Below are positions 33,418 to 46,600 of a stretch of DNA of 64,000 bases, in pieces. The stretch is from Verticillium longisporum. Taxonomy: Eukaryota; Ascomycota; Sordariomycetes; Glomerellales; Plectosphaerellaceae. The notes beneath the pieces were generated by a model, which worked only from the letters and a program-made list of their open reading frames with translations, was not told the origin of the DNA and did not search any database. The stretch lies in contig JAETXT010000003.1 in the NCBI GenBank assembly GCA_019188255.1, forward strand, positions 3,782,001 to 3,846,000, written 5' to 3'. The translations under genes were made by a program, and so were the position numbers. Position 1 is the stretch's first letter, and each line of letters starts with the position of its first letter.

Positions 33418-36400
33418 TGAGGACGAAGGGGCTTGGCCCAATTACCGATCCTCGGCATGTGTTGTATTTCCACCTTTCTCAGACAGCTTAAAAGCTTTCA
33501 GTCGACGGAGGGGGAAAGGCTTCATGGCATCCCGCGCTCGCAAACGCGTCGCGAGCAGGTGTTGGTGACCCTGTCGTTACCCTCCCGTCATTATAACACT
33601 TTGTCGATACTGGTGCTGGTGGCCGGGAACCGCACTACAGACCAGACGCCCCTAAACTGGACGAAAGCACAACAACGATTGAAATGTCATCGAGCCTTTT
33701 CCATCCTCTGTATACTACAACTATCATCACCACCTTTACCCTATATCATCACTTTATTCACCAATATCTCGTCGTCCTTAAAATACATCCTGGTAGCCTT
33801 CGCTTCTAGGTGCGCTCTGGAAAGCGACGGGGCGCCCTACATAGCGAGGCCATCCTTCCTTTTGGCTGCAACACCATTTGCTGCCTTCTAAAGCATACCA
33901 CTTGAAGGCCTCCTGTTAACTTTCGGACGGCATGGAAATCTCAAATATCTGTCTGATATTATAGGCCAACTTGGGGCTCGACATTGGCCAGCGGGTTCGC
34001 TATAGTGAAAAATATCGCTGTCCGACGCAACAGCCGCCTCCAAGGATCATCTGGTCTCTCGACTAGATCCCGCAGGATGTGGTTGCCCGCTTTGATTCGG
34101 GAAGTTCGCCAAGCCCAAAGCTCGTCCCGGATAGTGGCCGTAGGCCACCTAGCCAGGCACCCGCAGTGGATGCAGCGTGCAGAACAGCGCGGTACCTGCC
34201 ACCAAAAAGAAACGACGGTCGCAGGCATGCTTGCACCTTGTGTGACTGGCGCATAGGAGCTGCCTTGGATTATTGGTTTCATTGTTCTTCAGTTCTCGCG
34301 TTCAGGGAGACCATCAGAGTCCTGCTCTTTCCTCTGTAGACCGCAAAGCGTCTTGTCCAGATATCCAGAAGCAATTGGGACCACCTGGATTTCTGCTACA
34401 TTTTGGTTCTGGAATGGGAAATCTCTCGGTGCAATGATATGTGTGCATATGTAAATATTGATATCTTCTACTCATCTGTTAGGGACACTTGGAGAGCATG
34501 CGGGCGATTGGATGCTTGAAAGCAGTAGATTTTGGCATGGGTAAAAAAAGTCAAGTAGAGTTTGCATACGTTGCTGCCGTATGCACAGTGAGCTTTCTCA
34601 ATACCATTTTTGGCGCTCAATGACTGTGTCAATCGATAGCTGCTTATTTACAACTTACGTTCCGTCGTTATCAGATTGTACCCGTCAATCCGGCAGCCTA
34701 ACTTTGTCTTCAGGCCCGGACACTGATCGTATGAGAGGTTCCGGCTCCCTCAGCCCTGCCAGATGGTCTTGCCTCTTGTTTTCCTACACATATTTCTCAC
34801 CATTGCTTTGCCTCTTCCACGATCTGACTTGAGTAGCTGACTGTAGAGTATCAGATCGCTTGTTGAGATGTCTTGCCACGGATGATATCACCTCGGCCAT
34901 GCACCCTCGTCCTGCACTTGAACAAACGGCCAATCATACCAGCCAGCGTTGCTTTGACGTGTACTTGTTGTTGTACTTCCTGTCCAGGTACCCTGTGCTT
35001 TCATGTATAGGGGTTGCTTACGAGAATGCCTCCCTCGTCACCCTGCACGACGGCGGGTCAGAGAGGCCGCTTCGCTCACACACGCCTTGTCACACCCTCT
35101 GGGCATCAGACCGAGGCTCCCCCTCCTACTGTGCCGTCTCCGGGCATCCCAGCGTTTTGCTGCATGGGAACGAGGTCTATGTGTGTGACTGGCTATCGTG
35201 TGCCACCTGTCCGCTTGGTTCACGAACATGAAGCAGGCAGACATTTGCTGGCATTATTGGGCTCAGGGCATCCGCTGTCCCCGGTTTGCCCGGCTGACAT
35301 TGTGTTACCGGTACCGGTGTCCCGTTGGCGGGTCACGGAACGGTCATGGAATGTGAGGTATCTGCCATCTCTCTGTTACTTGCCCTCTTGTTGGATAGGT
35401 GCCGGCGCACGGCGTCGTTGTCCCTTTTCTCCTTAGATACGGACCGGATAGGGGTTTGGTTTGTCATGGCGGTCCCTCGTGGGTTTTGCCTCTCTTTGGG
35501 AGGTAGGAACTATTCTCGTGTGACGATCGCCGCTGGCGGTGGCGAAACATGGCTTGCAGGTCTTCGATGAACCCATTATCTCTGGCCTGTTACCGGCTAA
35601 CCATCCCCTCCCCCCCCCTTGCTCTTGAAATCTAGGCCACATCCCTAACATGATTTGGGTCGCGATGGTTGGTATCGCCAACCCGGCAAGACGGATCGTG
35701 TTATCGACGATATTCCGTCTACCTTGTGGACTGGAGAGAGCCCTCGACCGGTGGGTAGGCAACGCTCTTCCGGCAGGGGAGGATGCATGTCCAGCTGGCA
35801 CTGCATGGGCAAAAGAGCGCTAGAAGACCGTGTGACCTCTTGAATACTGTTGCTAGCGCCAACACTCTGTGCTTTTCGTGTGTTGTTGTTTATTGGGCTT
35901 CGTCGAGAAAGAGAGGGCGGTGAGGTGAAAGTTCATGGAGGATGTGGATGGAAAGGACGTTGGTGATAGACGGCGTAGTCGGGCATGATGGACCAGTGAT
36001 TCAGGGGTCTGTAGGCCGCTCGGTGGAACTATTTGCTTGCTACCCATAGACCGACGGCGGTGACGATGACGATGTATATGTTTGTATGTGTGTGTGTGTG
36101 TGGAGCTGACCGGGTCGCGGTGTGTTGTTTTCTTGTGTTTTTGCGTGGCACGAGTGAAAGGGGGCCGCTTGATGGCGGCCATACGGGGGCCTCGGGCGGC
36201 CCGTTTAGGGTACCTGACATTGTTTTTTTTTGTTTGATCAACTTGATGGGATAAGCTGAAAGGGATCGGGAATTGAGAAGTTAGCGCCTCTTTGAATTGC
36301 TGATCTTATTTATTGTTGAGAATGTTGGGTGGCTTATCGTGTATGGGCTGGTGTGTCAGACTTGATCAATGATCGTGACACGCACCGTCAGCCGAGTGCG

Positions 36401-37374
36401 AGATGCCCGTCTTGAGGATCGACACGACATGTTCACCCACTTGCGTCTTTTGCTATGAACCAGAAAAGCATCAAGTCGCAATGGTGCATATCTGTGATGT
36501 TTGCTGTGTGAATAAGTTGAAGAGACCAAGCAGGCCTCGTTTAGGTCAGTCTTGTACGCAGTCAATCCAAGCCTCCAGCTGCGGGTGCAAAACATACGGA
36601 CAGGCAACTGAGGGGAGGGTTCTGGGAATTATATGAGCGGATCCTCACATATCTACTTTGTGACTGCTTGCTGAAGCTTTGTATAGGATGTGTAGCAACT
36701 CATGAAGTAACGCAGCACTAGAAAGTTAGTATTGACCTCTAAGCGTTACTAGGTCATCTTGCAGAGATGCAGAGGGCATTACTCATGTTGGAGTGAAGAC
36801 ATGGCATGGAGACACACCGGATGGCATGCATTATGCTTCGCGAAAAGAAGGCCGATAAAATCTTGATAGCCCTGTCGATAAACCATACCTCTCAGCACGT
36901 ATAGTCGCTATTCGGTTTCGGCAAATCACAGCAATACGCAGGCAAATCCTTTCAACGAGTTCTTCCCATTCTCCCCGCCGTAGGCAGAGCAGACAGCAGC
37001 CGAGCTGCGTCCAGGTGGTGGTGTACAGGGTCTACAAAAGAAAAAAACCGATGATCATGGGAACCAACCGAGGAGCGAATCTTTCTCCCTCGGTCTTTCC
37101 TTCTCCCTCTTCGTCCTCATTGTTCCTGACCCGAAATAAGACGACAGGATCTCCGGGTGAGCCCCCATCGCCCTGGACGGAGATGAAAAACGAGGATGCT
37201 GGATCTGCCACCCATTATGGCCGTCTATTCGAAGCTTCCGTGTATTCTTTTCCGTCGAGCTCGCTTCGCTCCCTTCTCTTCTATGTCACGCCCGCGACCC
37301 CCAAATCGCGAGATTGTGTCTTGCCGATTGCAAAATAAAAGACTCTCCCTCGCCCATCGCTAACAGGAGTGCGC
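33418..37374. other. Intergenic stretch of about 4 kb, no gene recognised
   Basis: Lies downstream of the methyltransferase and downstream of the ATP synthase subunit g gene, so the two genes converge on it. AT-richer than the genes. It contains a (TG)n run at 36087-36102. No ORF with conserved motifs. Confidence 0.5.
36087..36102 (+). repeat. (TG)8 microsatellite
   Basis: Uninterrupted TG dinucleotides, preceded by interrupted TG/TA repeats from about 36073. Confidence 0.9.
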
Positions 37375-38132
37375 TTAGTGGTGAGCGGCACCAGTCTCGC
37401 CGTGGTAGCCGACGAGCTTGAAGCGGCCGATCATCTCGCCAATGGTGAAGAAGCCGAGGCACTCGGCGGCGACGACACCGACGGTGACGAGCGTCGCCGT
37501 GTTGATGTCGCGGAGGCGCTGGGCAGCAGCAGCGGGCTGCTGGGCCGCGGACTGAGCGGCGGATTGGGCGGTCTGGGAGGCGGAGTTGAAGAGGGCGCCG
37601 GGGTTCTTGGCGGACTGGAGAGCGTTCTGGGCGTAAGACTGGAAGGTGGCGATGGGACTGTCAAGGAGTTCAAAGTCAGCTTTTCAGTCGTGTTCATCCT
37701 TTGGCTCGCGAGACCTTGCGGGTATGTGCTTGTCTCGCAGGCCATCAGGGAGCGAACGCGCTAAACTTACGGAGGAGCCATCTTCTGGCCGCGGAAGACA
37801 ATCTTGGAGACCTCGAGGCCGACCTTGGAGTAGTAGACGACAAAGGGGACCTGCTTCTCGACGAAGGCGATGACACGGCCGGTTCGACCGCCGACCTTGC
37901 CGAGGGCGTTGGCGACGCCCTTGGCAGCGCCGGCGATGGCGGGGCCGGCAGAGCTGGAGATGCGGCTCAGGCCCTCAGAGGCCTTGGACTGGATGTTCGA
38001 GGCCTGCTCCTTGGCGGCGTCGGCGGCCTTCTGGGTGGTGGACGACTCGAAGCGGGCGGCGATGCGCGAAGGGAGGCGGGTGTTCCTCAGGGCGGCGGAC
38101 CGCAGGACGGGACGGGCGGCGACGGCAGACAT
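37375..38132 (-). CDS. ATP20: Mitochondrial F1Fo ATP synthase subunit g
   Basis: Two exons: 38132-37771 and 37657-37375, joined across a 113-nt intron, giving 214 residues. The N-terminus is a typical presequence (ARPVLRSAALRNTRLPSRIAARF). The conserved part includes FVVYYSKVGLEVSKIVFRGQ just before the intron and IATFQSYAQNALQSAKNPG after it. The C-terminus has one membrane segment with a GxxxG-type motif (ECLGFFTIGEMIGRFKLVGY). Subunit g sits in the peripheral membrane part of the ATP synthase and promotes dimerisation and cristae shape; the GxxxG motif is known to mediate this in yeast. An Ala/Gln-rich linker precedes the membrane segment. The start at 38132 matches the presequence better than the ATG 18 bases upstream. 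Confidence 0.93.
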
Positions 38133-38829
38133 TGTGATGGTAGGCGGCAAGAGAAGGAATCAACCGAGTGCAAGGGATCGGAAGGGCTTTCGTAACGGGA
38201 TGAACGTTCGAAGGCGCGTTGGTCGGTGAAAGGGGCTCGGCGGAGTGTCGCTGGCGGCCAATTGATGGAGATGGGCGTGGAGGTTGAGGTCGGGGGTAGT
38301 GAGGTGACGAGACGGGGCGAGCGAGGATTGGAAAAAAGAGCTCGGAAGATTTCGCTTCAGGTTGTTCCATTGCGAGCCGGGCAAGTGGACCTCTCGCTCT
38401 CTCCTTCTCTGTCTGTTGAGTGGCTGGCACTGTGGCTCGGGCCGCTGACTGATTGGGGGAGCTCGGCACAGCCAATGAGAGGGTGCCAATTCAGTGTCGG
38501 CAAGACGGGGCCCAAGCTCCTTCCACGAAGTCAATGGCAGGAATAGCGAGGCGCGCAGTTTCCTTTGCCCCTGCCGTCTTCACAAGCTGCTACTTCTCTC
38601 TGCAAGGTCGCAATGATACACCACATGCACCGTCACTTGGAGACATCAACTGAATACATCCCACGAGATTTATCATGATATACAGAAGATTGTGGTATTC
38701 AACACCAGGAAAGCCAGTCATGCCGTCGTCACATTCACTACCACTCAACACTTACGCCAACCAACACCCCGATGCTTATCAGTTGCCTCCTCCCCTCCTT
38801 CCCAAAGTGTCGTTCTCTCAAACCATCAA
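38133..38829. promoter_or_regulatory. Promoter of ATP20 and 3' flank of the arabinitol dehydrogenase gene
   Basis: About 700 bp. Both genes are on the minus strand, so this carries the ATP20 promoter on its left and the dehydrogenase terminator on its right. No specific site recognised. Confidence 0.5.
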
Positions 38830-40082
38830 TCACTCCAGGCTCTGGATCTGCACCTTGATGGCGCCCGTCTTGGGGTCCTTGGCCGTGTCGAATGCCTTGA
38901 GCGCATCCTCGAGGTTGAACCTGTGCGTGACCAGCTTGGTGAGGTCGATGACGCCGCTCTCGACGAGACGGATGGCGCGCGGCCACGTGTTGCAGTACCT
39001 GTACTGCAGCTGAATGTCAATCTCCTTGACGCTCGCGCGCATAAAGGGAATGTTGATCTCGTTCTTGCCGACACCAATGATGAAGACCTTGCCGCCAAAC
39101 TTGCACGCCCAGATGGCCGCGGCGATGCTGCTCTCGACGCCCGTGCACTCGAGCGCGATGGCCGGCTCGACGCCGCCAAAGGCCTGGACGATGGCCTTGG
39201 CCGAGTCCTCGGGCGTCGCGCGCTCGACCTTGTGCGTGATGACCGAGGGGCAGAGCTCCTTGGCGAAAGCGAGGCGGCCCTCGTCAATGTCAGTGATGAC
39301 GAGCGGCGTGGCGCCCGCGGCGCGGCAGCAGAGGAGCGTGATGAGGCCGATGGGACCGGCGCCGCAGATGAGGACGGGGTCGCCGAGGCGAACGCCAGCG
39401 CGCTGCATGCCGGCGAGGGCGACGCTCAGGGGCTCAAGCATGGCGCCGTTCTCGTACGACATGTCGCCGATCTTGTGGCACCAGACGGCGGGGTGGTTGA
39501 CGTATCGCCTCAGCAGGCCGGGCACGGGGGGCGTCGAAAGGAACTCGACCTTCTCGCAGCCGTTGTAGCGCCCCGTGAGGCAGGGCTCGCAGGCGTTGCA
39601 GATGACGTTGGGCTCGATGGCGACGCGGTCGCCGACCTTGAGGTGCTCGACGCTGGGGTGCACTGCGATGACATCGCCGGCCGACTCGTGACCGAGAATG
39701 TGGTCGCCCTCGACAATCATGGGGCCGATGCAGCCATGGCACCAGAAGTGAATGTCAGAGCTGGTCGAGTCAGTCTTTTTCTCCTGGGGTTGGCAGTGTT
39801 TTGATCCGACTGGGAAAGAGGAAGATCGAATGCGTGCTGCGACTTTGCCGCGTAATTCCAGAGGGAAAAGAGAAAAACTCACCCGCAGATACCGGTGCTC
39901 CTGATGGCAACCGTCACCTCTCCAACGGCAAGTCCCTCGCCAGAGTTGACCTTCTCAAGAGAGGGCTCAGCCCCGTTGATCCACAAGTCGTGCTTGGGGT
40001 TGGTGAAGACGCCAATGTTGCCCTTGGACTGCTTGGCCGTGGCGCCGTTGGTGTGACCGTTGGTACCGTTTGTCGCCGTCAT
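38830..40082 (-). CDS. L-arabinitol 4-dehydrogenase (zinc-dependent polyol dehydrogenase)
   Basis: Two exons: 40082-39883 and 39760-38830, with a 122-nt intron, encode 376 residues. It oxidises L-arabinitol to L-xylulose with NAD+ in fungal L-arabinose catabolism. Seen here: GICGSD (catalytic-zinc Cys), [11 protein letters not shown] (zinc His/Glu), the structural-zinc cluster [15 protein letters not shown], the nucleotide fold [13 protein letters not shown] and [20 protein letters not shown]. The sequence from [14 protein letters not shown] through SDIHFW and [20 protein letters not shown] matches fungal LAD closely; xylitol and sorbitol dehydrogenases are the alternatives. The site usually read HFWxHG has Cys before His (FWCHGC). 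The gene is probably induced by pentoses and repressed by glucose, as in relatives. Intact. Confidence 0.92.
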
Positions 40083-41595
40083 GATTGCTTGTTATTTCTG
40101 ATCTTGACTTTCTTCTTCTCCTTAGTATTCGTCTCGATGGTGCCGATCGTATGCTGCGCGATGACGATGCGAAACGGACTTTCGGCCTTGGCTAGGAGGG
40201 TTTGCGATGAGGTAGATGGGAGGATGCGGCGGGAGGAGGGTTAGGTAGAGAAGCAGAAGAGCCCAAGGCTGATGATGACTTGTAGGAAAGAGGAGAGGAG
40301 GAGCAGAGCTGATCTGGCACGATGCCGTGTGACGACGACCGAAGGAGGGGGAGGGTTAGATCTCTTGCTATATATTGGATGGGAAGGATTTGGCGACCCC
40401 TCCAACCCCTCGGTGGCCCTTTCGCCCCAACGCCGCCGACACGTCTCGTCTCGTCGTTCTCGGCGGCCATTCGCGGCGATCCCATCGGGAATTCTCAGGA
40501 CGCAGCAAAACACGGGCCAGGGTTCCCCACATCCAGAGGTCACGCAGGGTACGAAGCTTGTCAAGCTAGATGCGCTCGTAGGGGCGGAAATGGAACGTGT
40601 GGGCGCGCACAGGGTGGGGGGGAAGAAGAGCAGCGGATGGCGGTACTGGCTCTCGACCTTCTTTTGGTGCGCTTCGGTCGCTGTAAGACCGATTCCCCTT
40701 TGCAAGCGTCGAGCTGGTTCTGGCGCGCCAATCACGGCGATCACAGGCCATCGCCCCGCCTGCCCCGAAAGCTGGGGGGGCATTGGCCCCGGCGCCGTGC
40801 CCAGTGAGACTCGGCCCTGAGGTGCCGCCGGTGGGCCTCATCCTATCTGCTGCCACATTGAATTGGGGTTTTCGTCCGCTTGGTCGTCTGCTCATCTTTG
40901 GTTGCTATTTGTGCTTTCCCCTCGCCTCGGTCTGGCTAAAATCCAGGTGGCCTTTGCGGAGCCAGCAGGCAGCCTGCTGCGCGGCTAAAGTCTCCATATG
41001 CGAAACCGCGTGAACGATGCCATGCGCATAGAACACAGCTCTGAGCGACGTTGGGCTTTCGTGCCGAAGTTTCTCCCCACGCAAAAACATCGGGCCTCGC
41101 CATATGGTGGTGCTGTGGCAGTCAGTGGCCCGCCCACCCAACAGCCACTGGCTCGCCTAACAGTCCTACCCAGGCACCTAGGGAGGCACTTAGCAGGCAC
41201 CCACAGCACCCAAGACACTGGCGGGTAGCGCCTAGAGGGAAGAATGCCCAGCGGCCGGGCTGGTCCCTGCGCAAGCGCCATCCCTCGTCAGGTCAAGTCT
41301 CAGGAAACAATCGTCACTGGACCCTGACCCTGGATGGACCTGGACCTGGACCCAAGCTTGGACCTGGAACGTTGACTCCAGCATTTCGACACCATCCTCG
41401 CTTCAACCTTGACGTCGCCGTTGCACTCTACCCGCACACCCACCACGAACCCCTCGTCCCCGCAAGCAGACTCCTCCAGCGACATCGAGGCCCGTCCTCA
41501 CGCAGCCTCGAACCCACGAATCCGGCCCAATGCCTCGCTCGGCGCCAGCTGCACGCTAGCCTCCCTCTCCCCCTCTCTTCTGGCCTTTTACCTAA
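40083..41595. promoter_or_regulatory. Divergent promoter region of arabinitol dehydrogenase and membrane-protein genes
   Basis: About 1.5 kb between outward-facing starts. The right side contains an imperfect repeat of CTGGACC/GGACCTGG near 41320-41375. Open frames across it on both strands lack conserved motifs. Confidence 0.5.
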
Positions 41596-43609
41596 ATGCC
41601 CTCTTTCTTCCCCTTCACCCCGGGCCAGGAGTCCCGCGCCCGCTTCCAACCCGAATCTTCCCCACTCCTCGGTCGCTTCCGAGCCGTTCCGCCTTCCACC
41701 GCCCGGAGGCCCTCTCATGGCGCGCTAGGCCTGCTGTCTTCGGCCCTCGGGAACGGCCGTGGGAGCGTCCATGTCGGCTACGGCGCCGTCTTGGCGGCCG
41801 GCCTCGATGATGACGACGACGACGACGATGTACAGGCGGCGCTTGATGACGCGCACAATGAGGGCAGGGGGTTGTGGAGGAGGATATGGAGGAAGACGGT
41901 GGATGTTTGGATCGAGCCGAAGCAGGGCGCTGTGAGGAGGGTGGTCGATGTTTGGTGGAGTCGATATGGTGTTTTGGTCGTGCTGCCTGCCGTCCTGGTA
42001 TGTCAACGAGAAAAGACGTGGGAGAGGCGGAGCAAACTGTTGTTACAATGCTGACCACGTACAGGCCATCGGATGGTGTGCCCTTCCCTTCCCGCAGTAT
42101 CCCCTCCTCGACGACGGCGACGGCAACGATCATCACGGCGGCGACGGCGTTCCTCTGATGCACCCACGCGCAAGATACCCGGCCACGGCCAGCCTCGCGT
42201 GCGCGTCAACTTTTGGTTCTTCCTCTTCATCTACTACAACTTCTACAACCTGACCGCCCTCATATGGATCACAAAAGTCTTCAACCTCTACAGCCTCAAC
42301 TGGTGGCCCCAGTCTCTTGGCTTCCTGCCCACCGTCTCACTCATAGCCACCCTCGCCCTCGTACTCCCGATCCCCATCTACCTCAGCCCCGAGACGCGCT
42401 TCCTCACCGTGCACAACACCTCGTGGATCGCCTGGACCTTCATCGTCATGGCTGCTCCCGTCGCCATCGCCTTCCTCATCCTCACAACGTCCCAGCGCCA
42501 CCACCTGGGCCTCCGCAACCGCATGTCCGACACGCAGCGCATCTTCACGACCTCCTGGTGGACCGGCGGCGACCTCGGCGGTGCCACCCCTCCTCGTCGC
42601 GTTCTAGCCGGCCCCGCCCCTGACGCTCGTGGCAACCAGCAGGGCCGCCGCGGGCGGCAGACCCAGCAGCGTCAACACCAGCAACCGCTGCTGGCCCGTC
42701 TGCGAGCCCGCTGGCTTCCCGCCAGCTTTGTGCGCTTCGTCTGGTCCTGTCTCGCCCCCCCCGTCGGCCACATGGCGAACGCCTTAGGAGAGGCGCACGC
42801 TGAGATATACCTCCGCACCCTGCCTCACGACACTCACGAGACCATCATGTACCTCTACAGCTGGGTCGTCACCGTGCACCTGCTCGACCTGCTGACGGGC
42901 TGGCTGCTCGGCATCCGCGAGGGCGAGCGCGTCGGGAGCTACCCGCTGAGCTGGATCTTCAAGCTGTGAGATTTCCCCTGCCCCCCTTGGAAGAATCTTG
43001 AAAACAGTAACTGACAGAAAGGCCCGCAGCTACTTCATGCTCACCTACCAGACATACGTGCGCGCCCTGTACGCGCGCCTGCGCTCCCCGCAGCAGTTCG
43101 TCCTCCTGCAGATCCTCTCGAGCAGCTTCCTCATCATCCTGACGCCGCTCACCATGTCGCCGCTCTGGCACCGCGTCTCGCGCGCGCTCAACTTTACCGA
43201 CCAGTCCTACGCCTCGTACCAAAAGGTCTGCACCCGCAACGTCTTCATCCGCTTCCTCGCCGAAAACGTCTCCATGGCCGCCTTCCTCGGCAGCGTCCTC
43301 GTCCTCCACTTTGGCGCCAACAAGGACGTCTACCCCTACTTTGCCTTTGACTTTGACGACGACGACTCGGAGCGCTACGACTTCAAGCTCACCTTTTGGG
43401 CCTCGTCCGTCACCTGGGCCTGCGAGCTCGCCGCCTCGCTGTGCCTGCGCCTGCTCATCCGATGGTTCTACGGCGTCGACGTCGGCAGGGAGGGCAGGCT
43501 CGACCTCGCCGTCTGGCCCGAGCTGCTCCCCACGAGCGTCGCCGTCATGCTGCACGTCCTGCAGAACATGCTCTTCTCCATCATCCGGTTGCAGTTTCAG
43601 CTGCAGTGA
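41596..43609 (+). CDS. Uncharacterised fungal multi-pass membrane protein, one frameshift
   Basis: Three exons: 41596-41997, 42065-42965, 43030-43609. Summed length is one base short of a whole frame (1883 nt), and a -1 shift lies in exon 2 between about 42120 and 42175, where reading moves from ...ALPFPQYPLLDDGDG to PGHGQPRVRVNFWFF. Corrected length is about 627 residues. At least seven hydrophobic segments are visible, for example FWFFLFIYYNFYNLTALIW, FLPTVSLIATLALVLPI, WIAWTFIVMAAPVAIAFLIL, FVLLQILSSSFLIILTPL and MAAFLGSVLVLHFG. An eight-Asp run sits near residue 75 and an Arg/Gln-rich cytosolic-type loop in the middle. I do not recognise the family. Splice signals (GTATGT...ACAG, GTGAGA...GCAG) are good. 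The shift may be a sequencing error. Confidence 0.75.
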
Positions 43610-43667
43610 TGGCGGAACGCCCGTTTGAAGCATGACCTATGCGACCCGGTCCATGACCTTCGACAGA

Positions 43668-43690
43668 CAGGCAGGCAGGCAGGCAGGCAG
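43668..43690 (+). repeat. (CAGG)n microsatellite
   Basis: Nearly six uninterrupted CAGG units in the 3' flank of the membrane-protein gene. Confidence 0.9.
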
Positions 43691-46600
43691 CTAGGCACAG
43701 GCTGGAGTATAGCCCGCGTTACTTTGCATGGCGTCTGGGGGCTTCATGTCACGAGCGACCACGATAACAAGTGCGAAAGAACGGGATGGAGATGAAGACG
43801 GTTGTCTCGTTTGGGTCTGCATTGCTTTTTTGGTCCCGTTGTTACGTGCTATCTGGTTTCCCCTTTTGCGTTTGTTGCGTACGATTTCTTTTTTTCGAAC
43901 CGCTGTCATCGTCTGTCGCATACTCAGGTCTAGAGGTACGAGAAGAGGAAGAGAAGAGGCGAAGAAAGAGTGATACCCCCTTCATGCGCGATGTTTCTAG
44001 CGAGCATATTACACTGCAAAAATATCCAACTTTAATGACACGACAGAAGAAATGCGCCATACGTTCTAGTTCGCTTGACCTGGTCCATGACTAGTGCTTT
44101 CTGTCCTCTTCAAGCTTGACCGTAATATCCAGCGCTGAACCTGGCACGTTCCTTTCCTAAAGTACGGCGACGGATTCTTGTGGGCTTGATCTGCAGTATG
44201 CGGGCTGGCATCCAAGACGCGTTGTAACCTCGCAGGCGGATCTGGTCCACCTGCAAGCGTGCAACACAGCACAGAGGTAGGACCAGCGGACCTGTGGCCG
44301 AAGATGAGAGCCGGTTCGCGGGATTTCAGATTGCTAGTTTGCCGAATGGGATGGCTGCATAACGCCCGGCCTTTTGAGCCGGCCGACAGGAGCGACGCGG
44401 GCGGTAGACCTGAGTAGCTCCAAGAGGCGGGTCCAGGCCTCGAGATGATCGTGCTGATCGCACCTGATCGCACGCCTCTACTCCAGTCTCCTGCCTAGGA
44501 TTCTCATTCGAGCCGCGTTCTGATGCTTGAATTTTCTCTCTCTCTGCTTTGACAACGCGTGTCGACTCGCAACCCCTTCACGCGAGGCCCAAGGGAGTTC
44601 AGTCGTGACAAAGGCGGTGAAAGTAGCCGAAAAGGTAGCTGGATAGCCACAGGCCGCGGATCTAGCCTAGCGCTTGGTCGGTCTACCAAGGTAGTTAGCC
44701 AACATGCAATGACGGGAGGTTTCCTGCTCCATAAGTGCTCCTCCTTTCTGGGACACTGGCGCCTGCACCTCGAGGCTGATGTCGTGCTGAGGGTGATGCA
44801 AGGTGGATTCGAGAGTGAGAGATGCTGTGGTAAAGCCGGAGCTGACGACACAGAGTCGGAGCAGACAGACCAGTTTCTGCCGTCAGGGGGCATATTGGTG
44901 GCCGGCCGCTTCGTACTGCGCGTGTCGGCTTGTGGGCGATTTATGAGGAGGTTTGCCCCTACCCGAAAGGTCACGAAACGGTCGGCAACGGGTACTATAC
45001 GTAAGTGCGACACCGACCAAGTCATATCACTGAACAGTGGTGGATATAAGAGTGTTTGCATACCAGCTGGGCCAGCAGTGACGAAACAAGCTCACTGGTT
45101 CCAGACCCTCAGCGCCGCTATTTGACAAAGTAAATTGGCAGAAGGCTGTTTCGGAAGATATCAGCCAGAGGCCTGGAGGCCGCAGACCGCGGGCGCCCAC
45201 CGACGTGGGATTTGACCCCACCAAGGCACGAAGAGGGTGTGGTGAGGGCTGTACTGAGAGGATGGCCTCGTCATGTTAAAGATGAGCGGTCAGTAACACG
45301 TCGCGACTTTGCGTGTCGGGACCAGCTCGGCGACGCGGGGGTCGGGATACCAAAGGCAACGTCTCGGGTCCGTGATTCGTAGTCGACGAACGACGTAGAC
45401 GTGGTATTGCTTTGTCTGATGCAAAGGACCCCTCGCGCTTGATGAGAAGGGATGCAACGCATGAGCATACTGTGTAAGCTGCGGCGCAATGATCAGAGGC
45501 GTGCCCTTCAGTTCCGTCTGTTTGAGTATCTCCGCCATCAAACATGTATTTGGTAGCTGTACTGCTGGTGGGGGATGGATACACCCGGCCTGCCGACAAC
45601 ATGCCATTCATCATCGGAGTGTCGTGTCACTCCGTCTCGGATACGTCGGTATTAAATGCCGCTTGCCAGCAAGCAGATTTGACTCATCGCCTGTCGTCCG
45701 GCCATCTTGGCCTTGGGCTGGTGTTTCGAGGGCAGGTAGATGGGGCATGGTCGAACGAGCAATACGAGGATGATGAGCATCCAGAGGTTGCAATGATCGA
45801 ACTTTGTGCATCTGCAACACGATGACGGCGTTGCTGGTGGCGTCTGGTGAAGGTGTTGTGGGGGGCGGCACGAGTGAGTGAATGTGGTACCTCCTGCCTC
45901 ACTGGCCCCGTACCTCTTTCCTGGCAATATCCTTGACAGTATTCTTGTCAGCCTTTCCTGCCTGAGCTGGCAGATTCCTTGGAAAGGTTGGAAAGGGCAT
46001 GGATGATGACGCCCAAAGTTTGTCGCTCTGGAAAGAACGATGGTTTAGCTAAGCCCGCAGGCCGGCGGTTAATCTGATTGTCGGACGCGCCCGCCAAAGC
46101 TGAATGCCCCTTGCTCCAGCAGGCTTTCCAGTAACACATTTCCTCAACCCTTCCCTCAGAGTTTCTTCCAGTCCTCCAAACTCTTTTGAACAATCCAGCT
46201 GCCCGGCTGCCGTCGGAGAGAAGAACAAATGCAGCATCACATCAGCCAGGCCTGCATTATGCCAGGCCGATTCGATTTGGTGCAACCTGCGGGCTGCCGC
46301 TGACGGAACTTGTCAAGCCATGTACGCCGCCGGTTGCCGACATGTTCTTGATGCAACGCAAAGCATAACGTGTTGGCTGGGACCCCGAACCCCTCCTCCA
46401 AAGGCACCCCCGACAACCCATCCACCCCTGCCGTACCGACCTAGATCCTTGTCAAGGTGGCGTGCTGATGCTGAGCTTCAATTGTACAGGACGGCGGCCT
46501 GGCAACATGGCATGGTGGGGTGTTCCTTGTGTTTCTGGACACGTTCAGCCATCCACGCAACCGTGGCTGTAGCCATGTCCAGATGGCCTCCGAGGCCTGC

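Noticed and set aside
38692..39804. 370-codon plus-strand frame over arabinitol dehydrogenase
   Set aside because: Antisense shadow of the dehydrogenase; composition is Asp/Val/Leu/Ala/Gly-rich without conserved motifs.
45205..45221. tRNA T-arm-like hairpin on the minus strand (GTGGG, loop GTCAAAT, CCCAC)
   Set aside because: Position 54 of the loop is G rather than T, and I find no matching acceptor stem, A box or terminator T-run. Probably chance or a relic.
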